A stretch of 15,019 nt of DNA from Anaerolineae bacterium (GTDB lineage Bacteria > Chloroflexota > Anaerolineae > B4-G1), in assembly GCA_016783285.1 (NCBI GenBank), contig JADHWW010000048.1, positions 1-15,019 of the forward strand. The letters are read 5' to 3'. The translations under genes and the position numbers were made by a program. Shown piece by piece: positions 1 to 7,170 of this stretch (position 1 is its first letter; each line of letters starts with the position of its first letter). A model generated the notes under the pieces. That model saw only the letters and a program-made list of their open reading frames with translations, had not been told where the DNA came from and made no database searches.

Positions 1-2
1 CT

Positions 3-1337
3 CACAAAGCAATCGTGATGGAAGCAGATGGGACGTTCATCACACCAGCCTTATCGTTCCACACGTGTCGGGACGAGATTGAGGGAGTGGTGATCCGAGC
101 ACGGGAGGGGGTACCTCCCGACTACCCACTGCGAGCGGTGATGGAGCCAACCGGGATGATGTGGCTACCTGTGTCGGTGCCTCTGGAGCAGATGGGTGTA
201 ACCGTCTACCTGGTAAACGGTCGCCGGGTGCACGATCTGCGGCGCTTCTACAAGCGCCACAGCAGCAGCGATCGCATCTCGTGCCGGGTGCTGGCCAAGC
301 TGCCCCTCGTAGACGAGGAATCTCTGTACCCTCTGGAGACTCCGTCCGACGTTCAGTTCGCCTGTCAGCGGGGCTGCAAAGAGCTCGGCCGGCTGAGTAC
401 ACAGATCACGGCCATCAAGAATCGGCTGCGAGACACCGACCGCTTCGCCTGGCCGGGGCTGGAGGGCATATTCAAGAACATCTACAGCCCGACAGCCCGG
501 CTCTTCCGGCGGACCTGGTATGACCCCGCCCGGGTGGTAGCCACTGGCGTAGAGGAAGTGCGCCGTACCTTTGAGACCCTCTCTGAGCAGAAAGTTGACC
601 TGAAATGGGTGGACTACCTGGTCAAACTGGCCTCTGAGGTGGTGCAACTGTATGGTCCGACTCCACCAGACTATGCTCTGTTGCAAGAAGAAGTCTGTCG
701 TGAGCAGCACCAGTTGGCATACCTGGAAGAGAGGGCAGAAACCTTGTGGCAAGATACCGTCCGTTCTCTGTACCGTCAATTACATCCCAGTCGTCACCTG
801 GAGACCCTCTATGGCGTAGGTGAAGAGAGTGGGGCGGTGTATGCCAGCTTCATCGGCCGAGCAGGACGTTTCCCTGACAATCGCCACTTCCGAGGTTGGC
901 ACGGACTGATACCGGCCAGCCGCCAGAGTGGTGACGCCGAGAGCAAGGGGTTGCACATCTCTCAGGCCGGGCCCGACCCCATCAAGAAGTACGGCTACCT
1001 GAGCGGTAACGTCGCTCGCCGTTATGACCCGCAGATCGCCGCCATCTACCACGACCAGATGGTCAACAAAGGGAAGCACCACAACCAGGCGGTCTGTGCC
1101 TGCGCAACGCACCTCCTGGATCGGGTCTTTGTGATCCTGAAGGAGGATCGGCCTTACGAACTGCGGGACGTGGACGGCACACCGGTCACCCCGGCACAGG
1201 CCAGGGCCATCATCGCCGAGCGATACACCGTGCCCGAAGAGGTGCGCAAGCGCAACAACCGCCGCGCTCGCAAAGAGCGGGCTGAGCGGCGGATGGAGCG
1301 CAAGCAAAAACAAAGAGAGAGCCGCCGAAAGAGGTAA
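3..1337 (+). CDS. IS110-family transposase, 5' end outside window
   Basis: A DEDD recombinase of the IS110/IS1111 type, which moves its element and in this family is guided by a bridge RNA. The frame is open to the window edge and reads HKAIVMEADG across position 15, matching the stretch just after the first catalytic Asp in this family. The true start and that Asp are therefore upstream, and the GTG at 15 is not the start. Counting from that GTG: E44 lies in MEPTG, D86 in SSSDRIS, and the C-terminal Transposase_20 part (about 265-345) carries GVGEES, the RQSG serine and KKYGYLSG. The last 35 residues are very basic. The fourth acidic position (D+3) is serine 89 instead of Asp. The family call is firm; activity is doubtful. 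Confidence 0.9.
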   Translation, partial: HKAIVMEADGTFITPALSFHTCRDEIEGVVIRAREGVPPDYPLRAVMEPTGMMWLPVSVPLEQMGVTVYLVNGRRVHDLRRFYKRHSSSDRISCRVLAKLPLVDEESLYPLETPSDVQFACQRGCKELGRLSTQITAIKNRLRDTDRFAWPGLEGIFKNIYSPTARLFRRTWYDPARVVATGVEEVRRTFETLSEQKVDLKWVDYLVKLASEVVQLYGPTPPDYALLQEEVCREQHQLAYLEERAETLWQDTVRSLYRQLHPSRHLETLYGVGEESGAVYASFIGRAGRFPDNRHFRGWHGLIPASRQSGDAESKGLHISQAGPDPIKKYGYLSGNVARRYDPQIAAIYHDQMVNKGKHHNQAVCACATHLLDRVFVILKEDRPYELRDVDGTPVTPAQARAIIAERYTVPEEVRKRNNRRARKERAERRMERKQKQRESRRKR

Positions 1338-1517
1338 GAGGCGAACTGGAGTTCCCTCAACCTTCGGTCAACTCCCTCCTTGCCCTGTGTCTTCATTATA
1401 GATGACACTGAGTTCCTTGTCAAACCCCGCTTCAGGCGTGGGAGGGTTCTCTGCGGCTCATGCCCAGTTGGCAGAGGAGTCAGTGCTATTCGAGAATTTT
1501 AAGGTTCAACTACTTGA
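1338..1517. other. Non-coding IS110 right flank, possible structured RNA region
   Basis: There is no coding frame between the transposase stop and the open frame that begins at 1518. Several short stems can be drawn: GGAGTT 1348-1353 with AACTCC 1370-1375, GTGTC 1387-1391 with GACAC 1404-1408, and CTTGTCAA 1416-1423 with TTGACAAG 1514-1521. In IS1111-type relatives the bridge RNA lies downstream of the transposase, so this is where it would be expected. I could not locate the element's right end or a target core, so the RNA call is inference only. Confidence 0.35.
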
Positions 1518-1568
1518 CAAGACTTAGAATATCTCAGCCATCTGTTCGCCGGTGGGAGCAACTTCCGT

Positions 1569-2705
1569 GTGCGCCCCCGGGTCTACCAGCGGCACGCCGG
1601 CATCTTTCGCCTGATTTTCGCCGCCGAATTGGTGAGCTGGGCCAGCTTCAGCACCCTGGCCCTGGAACCCGACCCAGCCGGGGGGCAGGTGATTCGATTG
1701 TCCTACCCCATCTTCCTGCCGGGCCGCTATCCCAAGGCAGGCCCTAACCCCCAGGGTGAGCAGTTCTGGCGATGGGATGCCAAGGCCGGTCGCTACCACC
1801 TGGCCTGGCAGACCGTGGGCCCTTACAGCGAAGGACCGGTGGAGTCGGGCGCAGCCGAGCGGGCCTTTGTCAACGGTGACTATCTTGCCGCCCTCGGGTT
1901 TTACGAGGCCTTCCTGGCCAACGAGGCCTGGCAGCAGGATTACCAGGACAGCCATGGCTTGGCCTGGCCCGACAGCGTGGGGCCACGGGGACTGGCGGCC
2001 TGGTTGGACCTGGCCCGCCTGCACCGGGGCCTGTGCCTGGCGCTTACGGGACAGGCCGAGGACGCCCGGACCGCCCTGGCCGGGGTGGAGACGACCGAAT
2101 CCCTGGCCGAACTGGCCCAGGTCTTCCTGGATACCTACGACGACCCGGCTGGGGATCTGCTGGCCGGGCTGGCGGCTTACGAGCGCCGGCTGGCCGCCGG
2201 TCCCAAGGATGTGCTTTCCGGCGGGTTGGACCGCCCGGCCGCTGTCTATCGAGCCTTCACGGTTCAGACCGCCCTGGTTCGGACCGCCCTGGCCCAGGTC
2301 GGCCCGCAGGAACTGGCAGCGACGCTGGCGGCCTACGACGCCCCTGTAGCCGATCTGACGGTCAGCGACCTTGACGGGGATGGGGCGGCGGAAGTGGTCT
2401 GGCTGAGCCCGCCGTCCTGGCATGCTTATGCGCCGAACGAGACCCCGGTGGGCAACTGGCAGCAGGCCTTGGTAGCCTGGCAGGACGGCAACCGCTGGCA
2501 GATGACGGGAATCGCCGCCGCTGACCGGATCACGTTGCTCGGCGTCATGTCGCCGGATGCGCGGGGGCAGCGCGGCATCCAACTTCGCCTGATAGATACG
2601 GATCAGACTCAGCAAGTGGCCTTGTTCTGGGATGGAGAGGTAAAGCGGCCTTATGCAACCGTCCGGCAGGCAGGCTGGCCCACCGTAGGCTGGCCGGAGT
2701 CCTGA
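1569..2705 (+). CDS. FG-GAP/VCBS-like exported protein, truncated at 5' end
   Basis: No exact family is recognised. The C-terminal third has a calcium-loop-like DLDGDGAAEVVW motif (FG-GAP/VCBS type), preceded by an Ala/Leu-rich helical section containing a TPR-like GDYLAALGFYEAFL stretch. This layout resembles large surface or lipoprotein genes of Chloroflexota in which a DxNxDG beta-repeat part precedes an 'accumulating-item' helical part. There is no signal peptide. The frame stays open upstream to 1518 with protein-like sequence, and no Shine-Dalgarno precedes the GTG at 1569. The likeliest reading is therefore a 3' fragment whose front was cut off by the IS110 insertion, with the missing part to the left of the window. 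The stop TGA touches an ATG at 2705, and the next gene's SD follows directly, so the two were probably one operon. Confidence 0.6.
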   Translation: MRPRVYQRHAGIFRLIFAAELVSWASFSTLALEPDPAGGQVIRLSYPIFLPGRYPKAGPNPQGEQFWRWDAKAGRYHLAWQTVGPYSEGPVESGAAERAFVNGDYLAALGFYEAFLANEAWQQDYQDSHGLAWPDSVGPRGLAAWLDLARLHRGLCLALTGQAEDARTALAGVETTESLAELAQVFLDTYDDPAGDLLAGLAAYERRLAAGPKDVLSGGLDRPAAVYRAFTVQTALVRTALAQVGPQELAATLAAYDAPVADLTVSDLDGDGAAEVVWLSPPSWHAYAPNETPVGNWQQALVAWQDGNRWQMTGIAAADRITLLGVMSPDARGQRGIQLRLIDTDQTQQVALFWDGEVKRPYATVRQAGWPTVGWPES

Positions 2706-2731
2706 TGGAGCACGATCGGAGGTACTCTGCG

Positions 2732-3997
2732 ATGAAACGATGGCATCTTCTACTCGCTGGACCTTTAGTATCCGCTGTGTTCCTTGCCGCCTGCACGGGC
2801 CCCGCGTGGAAACAGAACCCCGACGTGCAGGCCGCCCAGGCCGCGTGCGCGGGCCTGCCGGAAGCAGAGCGCTACGCCTGCATCGAGCGCCACGCCACAG
2901 AGCGCCTCAACCCGGATGTCTGTCGCCTGGCCGGGATGTGGGTAGACGATATGTGTCTGCAAGCGGTCTACGAAGCGGCTGACGACCCGACCATCTGCGA
3001 CCGGCTCTACCTGGAGGGCGTACGCCCCACCTGCCGGGCCTACTACGCGAGTCTGGAGATGGCGGCGACACCTCCCGGCACCCCCCTGGCGCTGACGGAG
3101 ACCTACACGGATCCGGTACTTGGACTGGCAGTCGACTATCCGGCCGGGTGGCAGGTCGATGCGGTGGCGGACGCCTTTGTGCACTTCAGCGCACCCGTGC
3201 CATCCACATCCACTGTGGGCATCGTGCGCTATCCCCAGCCGACCGATCCCACGCTGGACACGGTGCTGGATGAGGTTCTGCAGGGTAGCGAGGGACCGCG
3301 CGCCACCCGCACCCAGACTCTCACCGTCGGCGGGCAGCCGGCGGTCCAGGTCTTTTTCGGCCCGCACGAGGACTGGCGTCCCGACACGGTCGTCTTGGTT
3401 GCTGACCCGGTCGGGGAGTGGTGGACCCTGGATGGGTACGGCGAGTTGGCCGTTTTCGATCAAATCGTTAGCACGCTGCGCTGGCTGCCCCGCAGCCTCC
3501 CTGCTCCCACAACGACTCCGGCAGGCACGCCCGTCGCCGGCGGCATCCCCTTCACCGTCTGCCAGTCGTCGGAGACCTGGACCCGGCCCAGCAGCTACGC
3601 GAAGCCGTGCCCTGGGGCGAAGCCGCCCAAGTACCTCATTCGCGACCGGGACAGCAAGTATGGCCGACGGTTCTCGACCATTGCCGCCAGTAGTGGTATC
3701 AAGGAACTGAAGACGCCGTTTCAAGCCCCAAAAGCCAACGCCCACTGCGAGCGGTTTATCGGCAGCCTCAAACGGGAATGCCTGGACCACTTTCTCATTC
3801 TCCGCCGCGACCAACTGCATCGCCTCGTCACCCAATTCGTAGATTTCTACAACCACTCCAGACCGCATCAAGGCATCAGGCAGCGCATCCCGGCTCGATT
3901 CAACGAAGACTACCATCCCCAAGCGGGCAGAATCACATCAATGCCTGTACTAGGTGGCCTCCATCATTCTTACGCCCGCGTCGCCTATCTAATCTGA
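2732..3997 (+). CDS. Chimeric ORF: lipoprotein fused to integrase remnant
   Basis: Start chosen at ATG 2732 (GGAGG at 2718-2722, 9 nt spacing) rather than the upstream ATG 2705, because it gives a classic lipoprotein signal: MKRW, hydrophobic core, lipobox LAAC. After the lipid-anchored Cys comes a short Cys-paired region (about six cysteines within 70 residues). Next is a PsbP/LpqN-like section with VDYPAGWQV and repeated beta strands up to about residue 260, then a Pro/Thr linker. From about residue 280 the sequence is no longer lipoprotein. From KYLIRDRDSKYG onward it is the second half of an rve integrase core (Asp in RDRD, Glu in NAHCERFIGS, ending PVLGGLHHSYA). The native lipoprotein C-terminus is lost. 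The cell-surface role is unknown, and the fused protein is probably non-functional as an integrase because the first catalytic Asp is missing. Confidence 0.7.
   Translation: MKRWHLLLAGPLVSAVFLAACTGPAWKQNPDVQAAQAACAGLPEAERYACIERHATERLNPDVCRLAGMWVDDMCLQAVYEAADDPTICDRLYLEGVRPTCRAYYASLEMAATPPGTPLALTETYTDPVLGLAVDYPAGWQVDAVADAFVHFSAPVPSTSTVGIVRYPQPTDPTLDTVLDEVLQGSEGPRATRTQTLTVGGQPAVQVFFGPHEDWRPDTVVLVADPVGEWWTLDGYGELAVFDQIVSTLRWLPRSLPAPTTTPAGTPVAGGIPFTVCQSSETWTRPSSYAKPCPGAKPPKYLIRDRDSKYGRRFSTIAASSGIKELKTPFQAPKANAHCERFIGSLKRECLDHFLILRRDQLHRLVTQFVDFYNHSRPHQGIRQRIPARFNEDYHPQAGRITSMPVLGGLHHSYARVAYLI
3565..3997 (+). mobile_element. Decayed IS481-like integrase fragment
   Basis: This is the 3' remnant of a DDE/rve transposase. 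Reading across frames recovers ETWT, then (frame +2, after an apparent 2-nt insertion near 3584) AQQLREAVPWGEA, then (after an apparent 1-nt insertion near 3627) PKYLIRDRDSKYG and the rest to the stop at 3995. The two insertions add to three, so the lipoprotein frame runs into the integrase frame. The N-terminal HTH part and first catalytic Asp are absent. The left boundary is uncertain by about 30 nt. IS481 is the best guess for family; a related rve group is possible. Confidence 0.65.
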
Positions 3998-4251
3998 CAT
4001 CTCCTCAATTGTGTCTCCATAACAGCGAAACGCCAGCAACAACCCGTTGCTGGCCGGGTTGAGCTTGCCTGGTCCAATCTTGCTGCGAAAAGCTGTCTGT
4101 AGCCGGATTGTTCTGATCTGTGTCAGTTGTCAACCGGCAGCGCTGTCGCTGGCAAAGCCCAAGCCTCCAACCAGGACAGCCTGATCTTTCCCGTCAGATC
4201 CGGCAGATAGGAAAAGTAGCCAGGACAGGGTAATCACCAAAAAATCGCCCC
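3998..4251. other. Non-coding stretch between IS remnant and PadR promoter
   Basis: No frame here looks coding. It holds one strong hairpin near its left end (4032-4054) and otherwise featureless sequence. Part of it is probably the 3' end of the decayed insertion sequence, but no terminal inverted repeat could be paired because the other end of the element is missing. Confidence 0.5.
4032..4054. repeat. Perfect 9-bp inverted repeat (hairpin)
   Basis: GCCAGCAAC (4032-4040) and GTTGCTGGC (4046-4054) pair perfectly around the 5-nt loop AACCC. It sits 35 nt after the stop of the chimeric ORF, where a terminator would be expected, but no T-run follows. It could stop transcription before the PadR promoter or be part of the IS end. 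Confidence 0.55.
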
Positions 4252-4280
4252 TTGACACGGCCATCCGGATCTGCTATACT
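4252..4280 (+). promoter_or_regulatory. Sigma-70 promoter of the PadR operon
   Basis: TTGACA (4252-4257), exactly 17 nt spacer, TATACT (4275-4280), with the extended -10 TG two bases upstream (TGC at 4272-4274). The -35 is the consensus and the -10 matches five of six bases. Transcription would start near 4287, about 50 nt before the PadR start codon. Confidence 0.8.
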
Positions 4281-4282
4281 TG

Positions 4283-4307
4283 TTATATGTCAGTATCCGA
4301 TATATAA
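4283..4307. promoter_or_regulatory. Palindromic operator candidate, probably PadR autoregulation
   Basis: TTATATGTC (4283-4291) and GATATATAA (4299-4307) form an inverted repeat with one mismatch and a 7-nt spacer. It covers the predicted start site right after the -10. PadR-family proteins commonly bind AT-rich palindromes in their own promoters. The site is seen in the sequence; PadR as its binder is inference from position. Confidence 0.55.
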
Positions 4308-4337
4308 TGACTTGCCCTTTAAGACCTGGAAGGTATC

Positions 4338-4721
4338 ATGACAAGAACGCAGTCCGAAGTCTCAAAATCGCTACCCCTACGAGAACCTACTTTTTTCATC
4401 TTGCTCAGCCTGGCGCGAGGAGAGAAGCATGGGTATGCAATTATGAAAGACATTGATGAACTCAGCCTTGGAAGAGTAAAGCTGAGCACTGGAACCTTGT
4501 ACGAGGCGCTGGCTCGGCTGTTGGATCAGAACCTAATCGAGCGCATCGACGAGACCGAGTCAGGAGAGAGAGAATTCCAGAAGCGCCAGAATCATCCCGG
4601 CCGTCCTCGAAAGTCTTATCGCTTGATGCAAATGGGGTGGCGTGTGCTCGAAGCTGAAACCAATCGCATGCGAGCTCTGGTCGCCGCCGCTCCACTGCGG
4701 TTCGGAGGGGAGCAGGTTTGA
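4338..4721 (+). CDS. PadR-family transcriptional regulator
   Basis: A 127-residue winged-helix DNA-binding protein. Residues about 14-65 carry the family pattern: EPTFFILLSLARGEKHGYAI, then KLSTGTLYEALARLLDQNLIE. The wing and C-terminal helix follow (GRPRKSYRLMQMGWRVLEAE). Length and layout fit the small PadR group with one C-terminal dimerisation helix. The ATG at 4338 has GGAAGG four bases upstream. The stop overlaps the TTG start of the membrane gene at 4718, so it heads a translationally linked operon. It most likely represses its own promoter through the palindrome at 4283-4307. The inducer is unknown; in similar operons PadR responds to membrane or antimicrobial stress, but nothing here shows that directly. 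Confidence 0.9.
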   Translation: MTRTQSEVSKSLPLREPTFFILLSLARGEKHGYAIMKDIDELSLGRVKLSTGTLYEALARLLDQNLIERIDETESGEREFQKRQNHPGRPRKSYRLMQMGWRVLEAETNRMRALVAAAPLRFGGEQV

Positions 4722-5808
4722 CCAAGATGATGACCATTCGCGTGTTTGGGTCGCTGTATAAGCTGCTTCTGCGTCTCTACCCACGCCATTTCCGCGACGA
4801 ATTCGCCAGGGAGATGCGGGCTGTGTTCTCCGAATCGCTTGATCAGGCGGCGAAGCAGGGGATCTTGGCGCTGGTAGGCGTAGGCCTGCGAGAATTGCTC
4901 GATGCGCCGCTCACTCTCCTGAGAGTGCACTGGATCAGTTGGAAGAAGAAAGGGAAGGCGACGAGTGGTTCAACCGCCAGATTCCCGCCAGTTCCCAGCC
5001 CTTCCCTCCCGCTGCCCTCCCCGGACGGGCATGAATCTTGGATGCAGGCAGGGCTGGAAATCAGCCTGTTCCTGTCTATGGGGGTAGTCCTCGTCTTGCA
5101 GACCTATCTTCCTCTTACCTGGCCAGTGTCAGGCCCGCTGCGCGGTATGGGAAGCATCAACACAGCAATTCTCCTTCTATCCGCTCTCGGCTTCCTAGTT
5201 GGTCTGGCGCGTGGTTTGCCGCGCTGGGCCTACCCGTTCGGTGGGATTTTGCTGGGTTACGGCTTTCTGGCTGCGATCCGTTTCGACATGTTGTCATTCC
5301 TGATTGCTTCTCTGCTGGCATTCGTTGTCCTGGCGGTCGCGGCGGCGGTCGTCAATGCACGAGCCCGGCCTTTGCCGCCTTTACTGCGGCGCCTGGGGCA
5401 GAGCATTGGATTGGATTGGATTGGACCCGGTTATCCTTTTGCATCTACGGCGCTATGCCCCTGATGATCACCACTGCTTTCGACGATGCCCGCTATGACA
5501 ACCGGACCCCTTACCTGGTCATCTCTGTGCTGCTCATGGTCGCCGGAGCGTTTGCCTATATCAGGAGTCGCCGGACTGTTCTGCAGATGACCGCTCTACT
5601 GGGAGGAATGTCGCTCTCTTTTTGGTGTGCCCTATTGGATCAGGCTACCTTTTTTGGCGGGTTGGCATCCTGGTTCTCTTCTCCCGGCTCCTGGCTCGCA
5701 GAAATCGGCTGGATGTTGAAATTGTGGGCCAATGTAACTGCTTTGATGTTGGTGCCGTTCCTGATCAGGTTGGCGCACCGTGCTTTGGCCCCAGGGCGTG
5801 CGGCGTAA
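4718..5808 (+). pseudogene. Permease-prefix membrane protein split by frameshift (possibly phase-variable)
   Basis: The N-terminal 75 residues contain a soluble helix pair (RLYPRHFRDEFAREM) of the type found at the front of PadR-linked membrane proteins. They are followed by a Pro/Ser linker and four membrane segments in the frame starting at TTG 4718 (SD GGAGGGG 4704-4710, 7 nt spacing; ATG 4727 is an alternative). That frame stops at 5464. The rest, with about four more membrane segments (ISVLLMVAGAFAYI, LWANVTALMLVPFLI and others), continues in another frame to 5808. The switch falls at the (ATTGG)4 run. Removing one copy gives SIGLDWTRLSF and one 361-residue, eight-helix protein. As written, the product is a 248-residue truncated form. 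Possible causes are phase variation, a fixed mutation or a sequence error. Confidence 0.75.
5405..5425 (+). repeat. Tandem pentanucleotide (ATTGG)4 inside a gene
   Basis: Four uninterrupted ATTGG copies (5405-5409, 5410-5414, 5415-5419, 5420-5424) plus one further A. The unit length is not a multiple of three, so each gain or loss by slippage changes the reading frame. Three (or six) copies join the two halves of the membrane gene; four copies put it out of frame. Confidence 0.9.
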
Positions 5809-5826
5809 TCGGGAGGTTCTCGAACT

Positions 5827-7170
5827 ATGACGGAGACTCTTTTGATCCAGATCGCAGTCATCCCCGCCCTGCTGGTTGTCCTGGCGGGGATGCTCGTTCT
5901 CCACGTGGGATCCGACCGCACGGCAGGCCGGCGCTTCCTGCTCTTTCTGCTGGCCACGGGCGTGCTGCTGATTGTTACCGTGTTTGTCGCCAGGCAGTTT
6001 TGGCCCGAGTGGTCGGCGTACCAGGTCTCAAACCTGCTGGCCCCCGTCCTGACCGGCGTGCTGGCCCTGATTCTGGTCAACCTCAAGCTGCTGGCCCAAT
6101 TGAGGACCGGCGAAAAAGCCGTAGCCGCCCTGCTGGGACTGGTTCTTTTGGTGCCCCAGGCCGGCATCTGGAGGGAACCCTCTGATATGACCTATGCGTT
6201 CCTACCCGGCGCGCTGCTGTTAGCTGCCGCCTGGGCCCTGGTGGGTTTCCCTAACGCCCTTGCTGTCTCTCTCAGTCTGGCGTCCCTGGTCCTCCTGGCG
6301 CTTTTTAATGCCGTGGTGCTCGTCAGCCCGGACCTACAGCTTCCCACCTGGCTACGCCTACCGGTTGCGATCTCGTTTTACGTCCTGCCTGGGCTGGTGG
6401 TCGCATTGGCGGCGGTGTTGATCTCGGCCGGGCTCAGGCTGCTCTCCCGGCCGGGAAACGTCGGCCAGCCGGGAGCGGCTCCGTCTTCCTGGTTCCCGGC
6501 CGCATGGCGATTGGGGTTGGCTGCCCTCCTGCTGGGTTACCTGGCCTACACCATCCTCCGGGCCTCGATCTGGGATCAGACCAGCGACGGCCTGGGTGGG
6601 CTCGTGCTGTCGATGCTGGCAGGCCCGGTAGCCATCGCCGCCGGCATGCTGATGGGAGTGACTGCCACCGGCTGGCGCAGGTCGGCAGGATTGGCTTTCG
6701 CCGTGTTGGTACCCGTTTTGATGTTCGGGGCATTCAACTACGGCTGGGACGTCTCTTACCACGCGATCACCGAAGCGCGCGCGGCCCGCATCCAGCGCGC
6801 CGTGGAACGCTTTCACGCCCGTGACGGGCGTTATCCGGATGAACTGAAGGAACTGGTCCCGCGCGATCTGTTATGGATCCCTGGGCCGGTCATCCTGCGA
6901 GGCCAGAGCTGGTGCTACCAGGGCGGCCAGGACTGTTACCGGTTGGGCGCCTTCTATCGAGAGTACTTTGGCTTCCCGCTCTCTCTGCGCATTTATGCTT
7001 CGGCCGGCAGCGCGCCGGAATCCGGCTGGGCGTGCGAAGAAAAGCTGGTTGAGCTAAAGGCCCGTTATGACCCACCGCCGATGTATGAACGCGACACCGT
7101 CTTAAGAAACCGCACGGATTGCGCGAACTGCATTCCCAAAAGGCAATGTCTATATGACAATGCGCGATGA
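5827..7170 (+). CDS. Multi-pass membrane protein with pseudopilin-like C-terminal domain, 3' end disrupted
   Basis: No named family is recognised. Residues 1-310 hold about nine or ten hydrophobic segments separated by short polar loops. Around 312-350 is a stretch like the N-terminal helix and YP turn of type II secretion G-type pseudopilins (ARAARIQRAVERFHARDGRYPDELKELVP). A Cys-containing extracytoplasmic part follows (WCYQGGQDCYRLG). GGGAGG at 5810-5815 precedes ATG 5827, only 18 nt after the previous gene, so it is the third gene of the PadR operon. The last 20 or so residues (from about 427, LRNRTDCANC onward) are IS1182 sequence read in the wrong frame, because transposase-coding sequence begins at about 7106. 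The native C-terminus has been lost and the protein may be shortened. Its function cannot be given. Confidence 0.7.
   Translation: MTETLLIQIAVIPALLVVLAGMLVLHVGSDRTAGRRFLLFLLATGVLLIVTVFVARQFWPEWSAYQVSNLLAPVLTGVLALILVNLKLLAQLRTGEKAVAALLGLVLLVPQAGIWREPSDMTYAFLPGALLLAAAWALVGFPNALAVSLSLASLVLLALFNAVVLVSPDLQLPTWLRLPVAISFYVLPGLVVALAAVLISAGLRLLSRPGNVGQPGAAPSSWFPAAWRLGLAALLLGYLAYTILRASIWDQTSDGLGGLVLSMLAGPVAIAAGMLMGVTATGWRRSAGLAFAVLVPVLMFGAFNYGWDVSYHAITEARAARIQRAVERFHARDGRYPDELKELVPRDLLWIPGPVILRGQSWCYQGGQDCYRLGAFYREYFGFPLSLRIYASAGSAPESGWACEEKLVELKARYDPPPMYERDTVLRNRTDCANCIPKRQCLYDNAR

Noticed and set aside
1524..2615. 363-codon minus-strand frame opposite the FG-GAP-like gene
   Set aside because: The composition is Gly/Gln/Arg-rich and motif-free. 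The plus-strand frame has DLDGDG, TPR-like helices and operon continuity.
2765..3922. 385-codon minus-strand frame opposite the lipoprotein
   Set aside because: It crosses the lipoprotein-IS junction without any recognisable domain; it is a shadow of the GC-rich coding strand.
5304..5498. Separate small ORF across the ATTGG repeat in the third frame
   Set aside because: It has no ribosome site and no membrane pattern; it arises only because the repeat is translatable in all frames.
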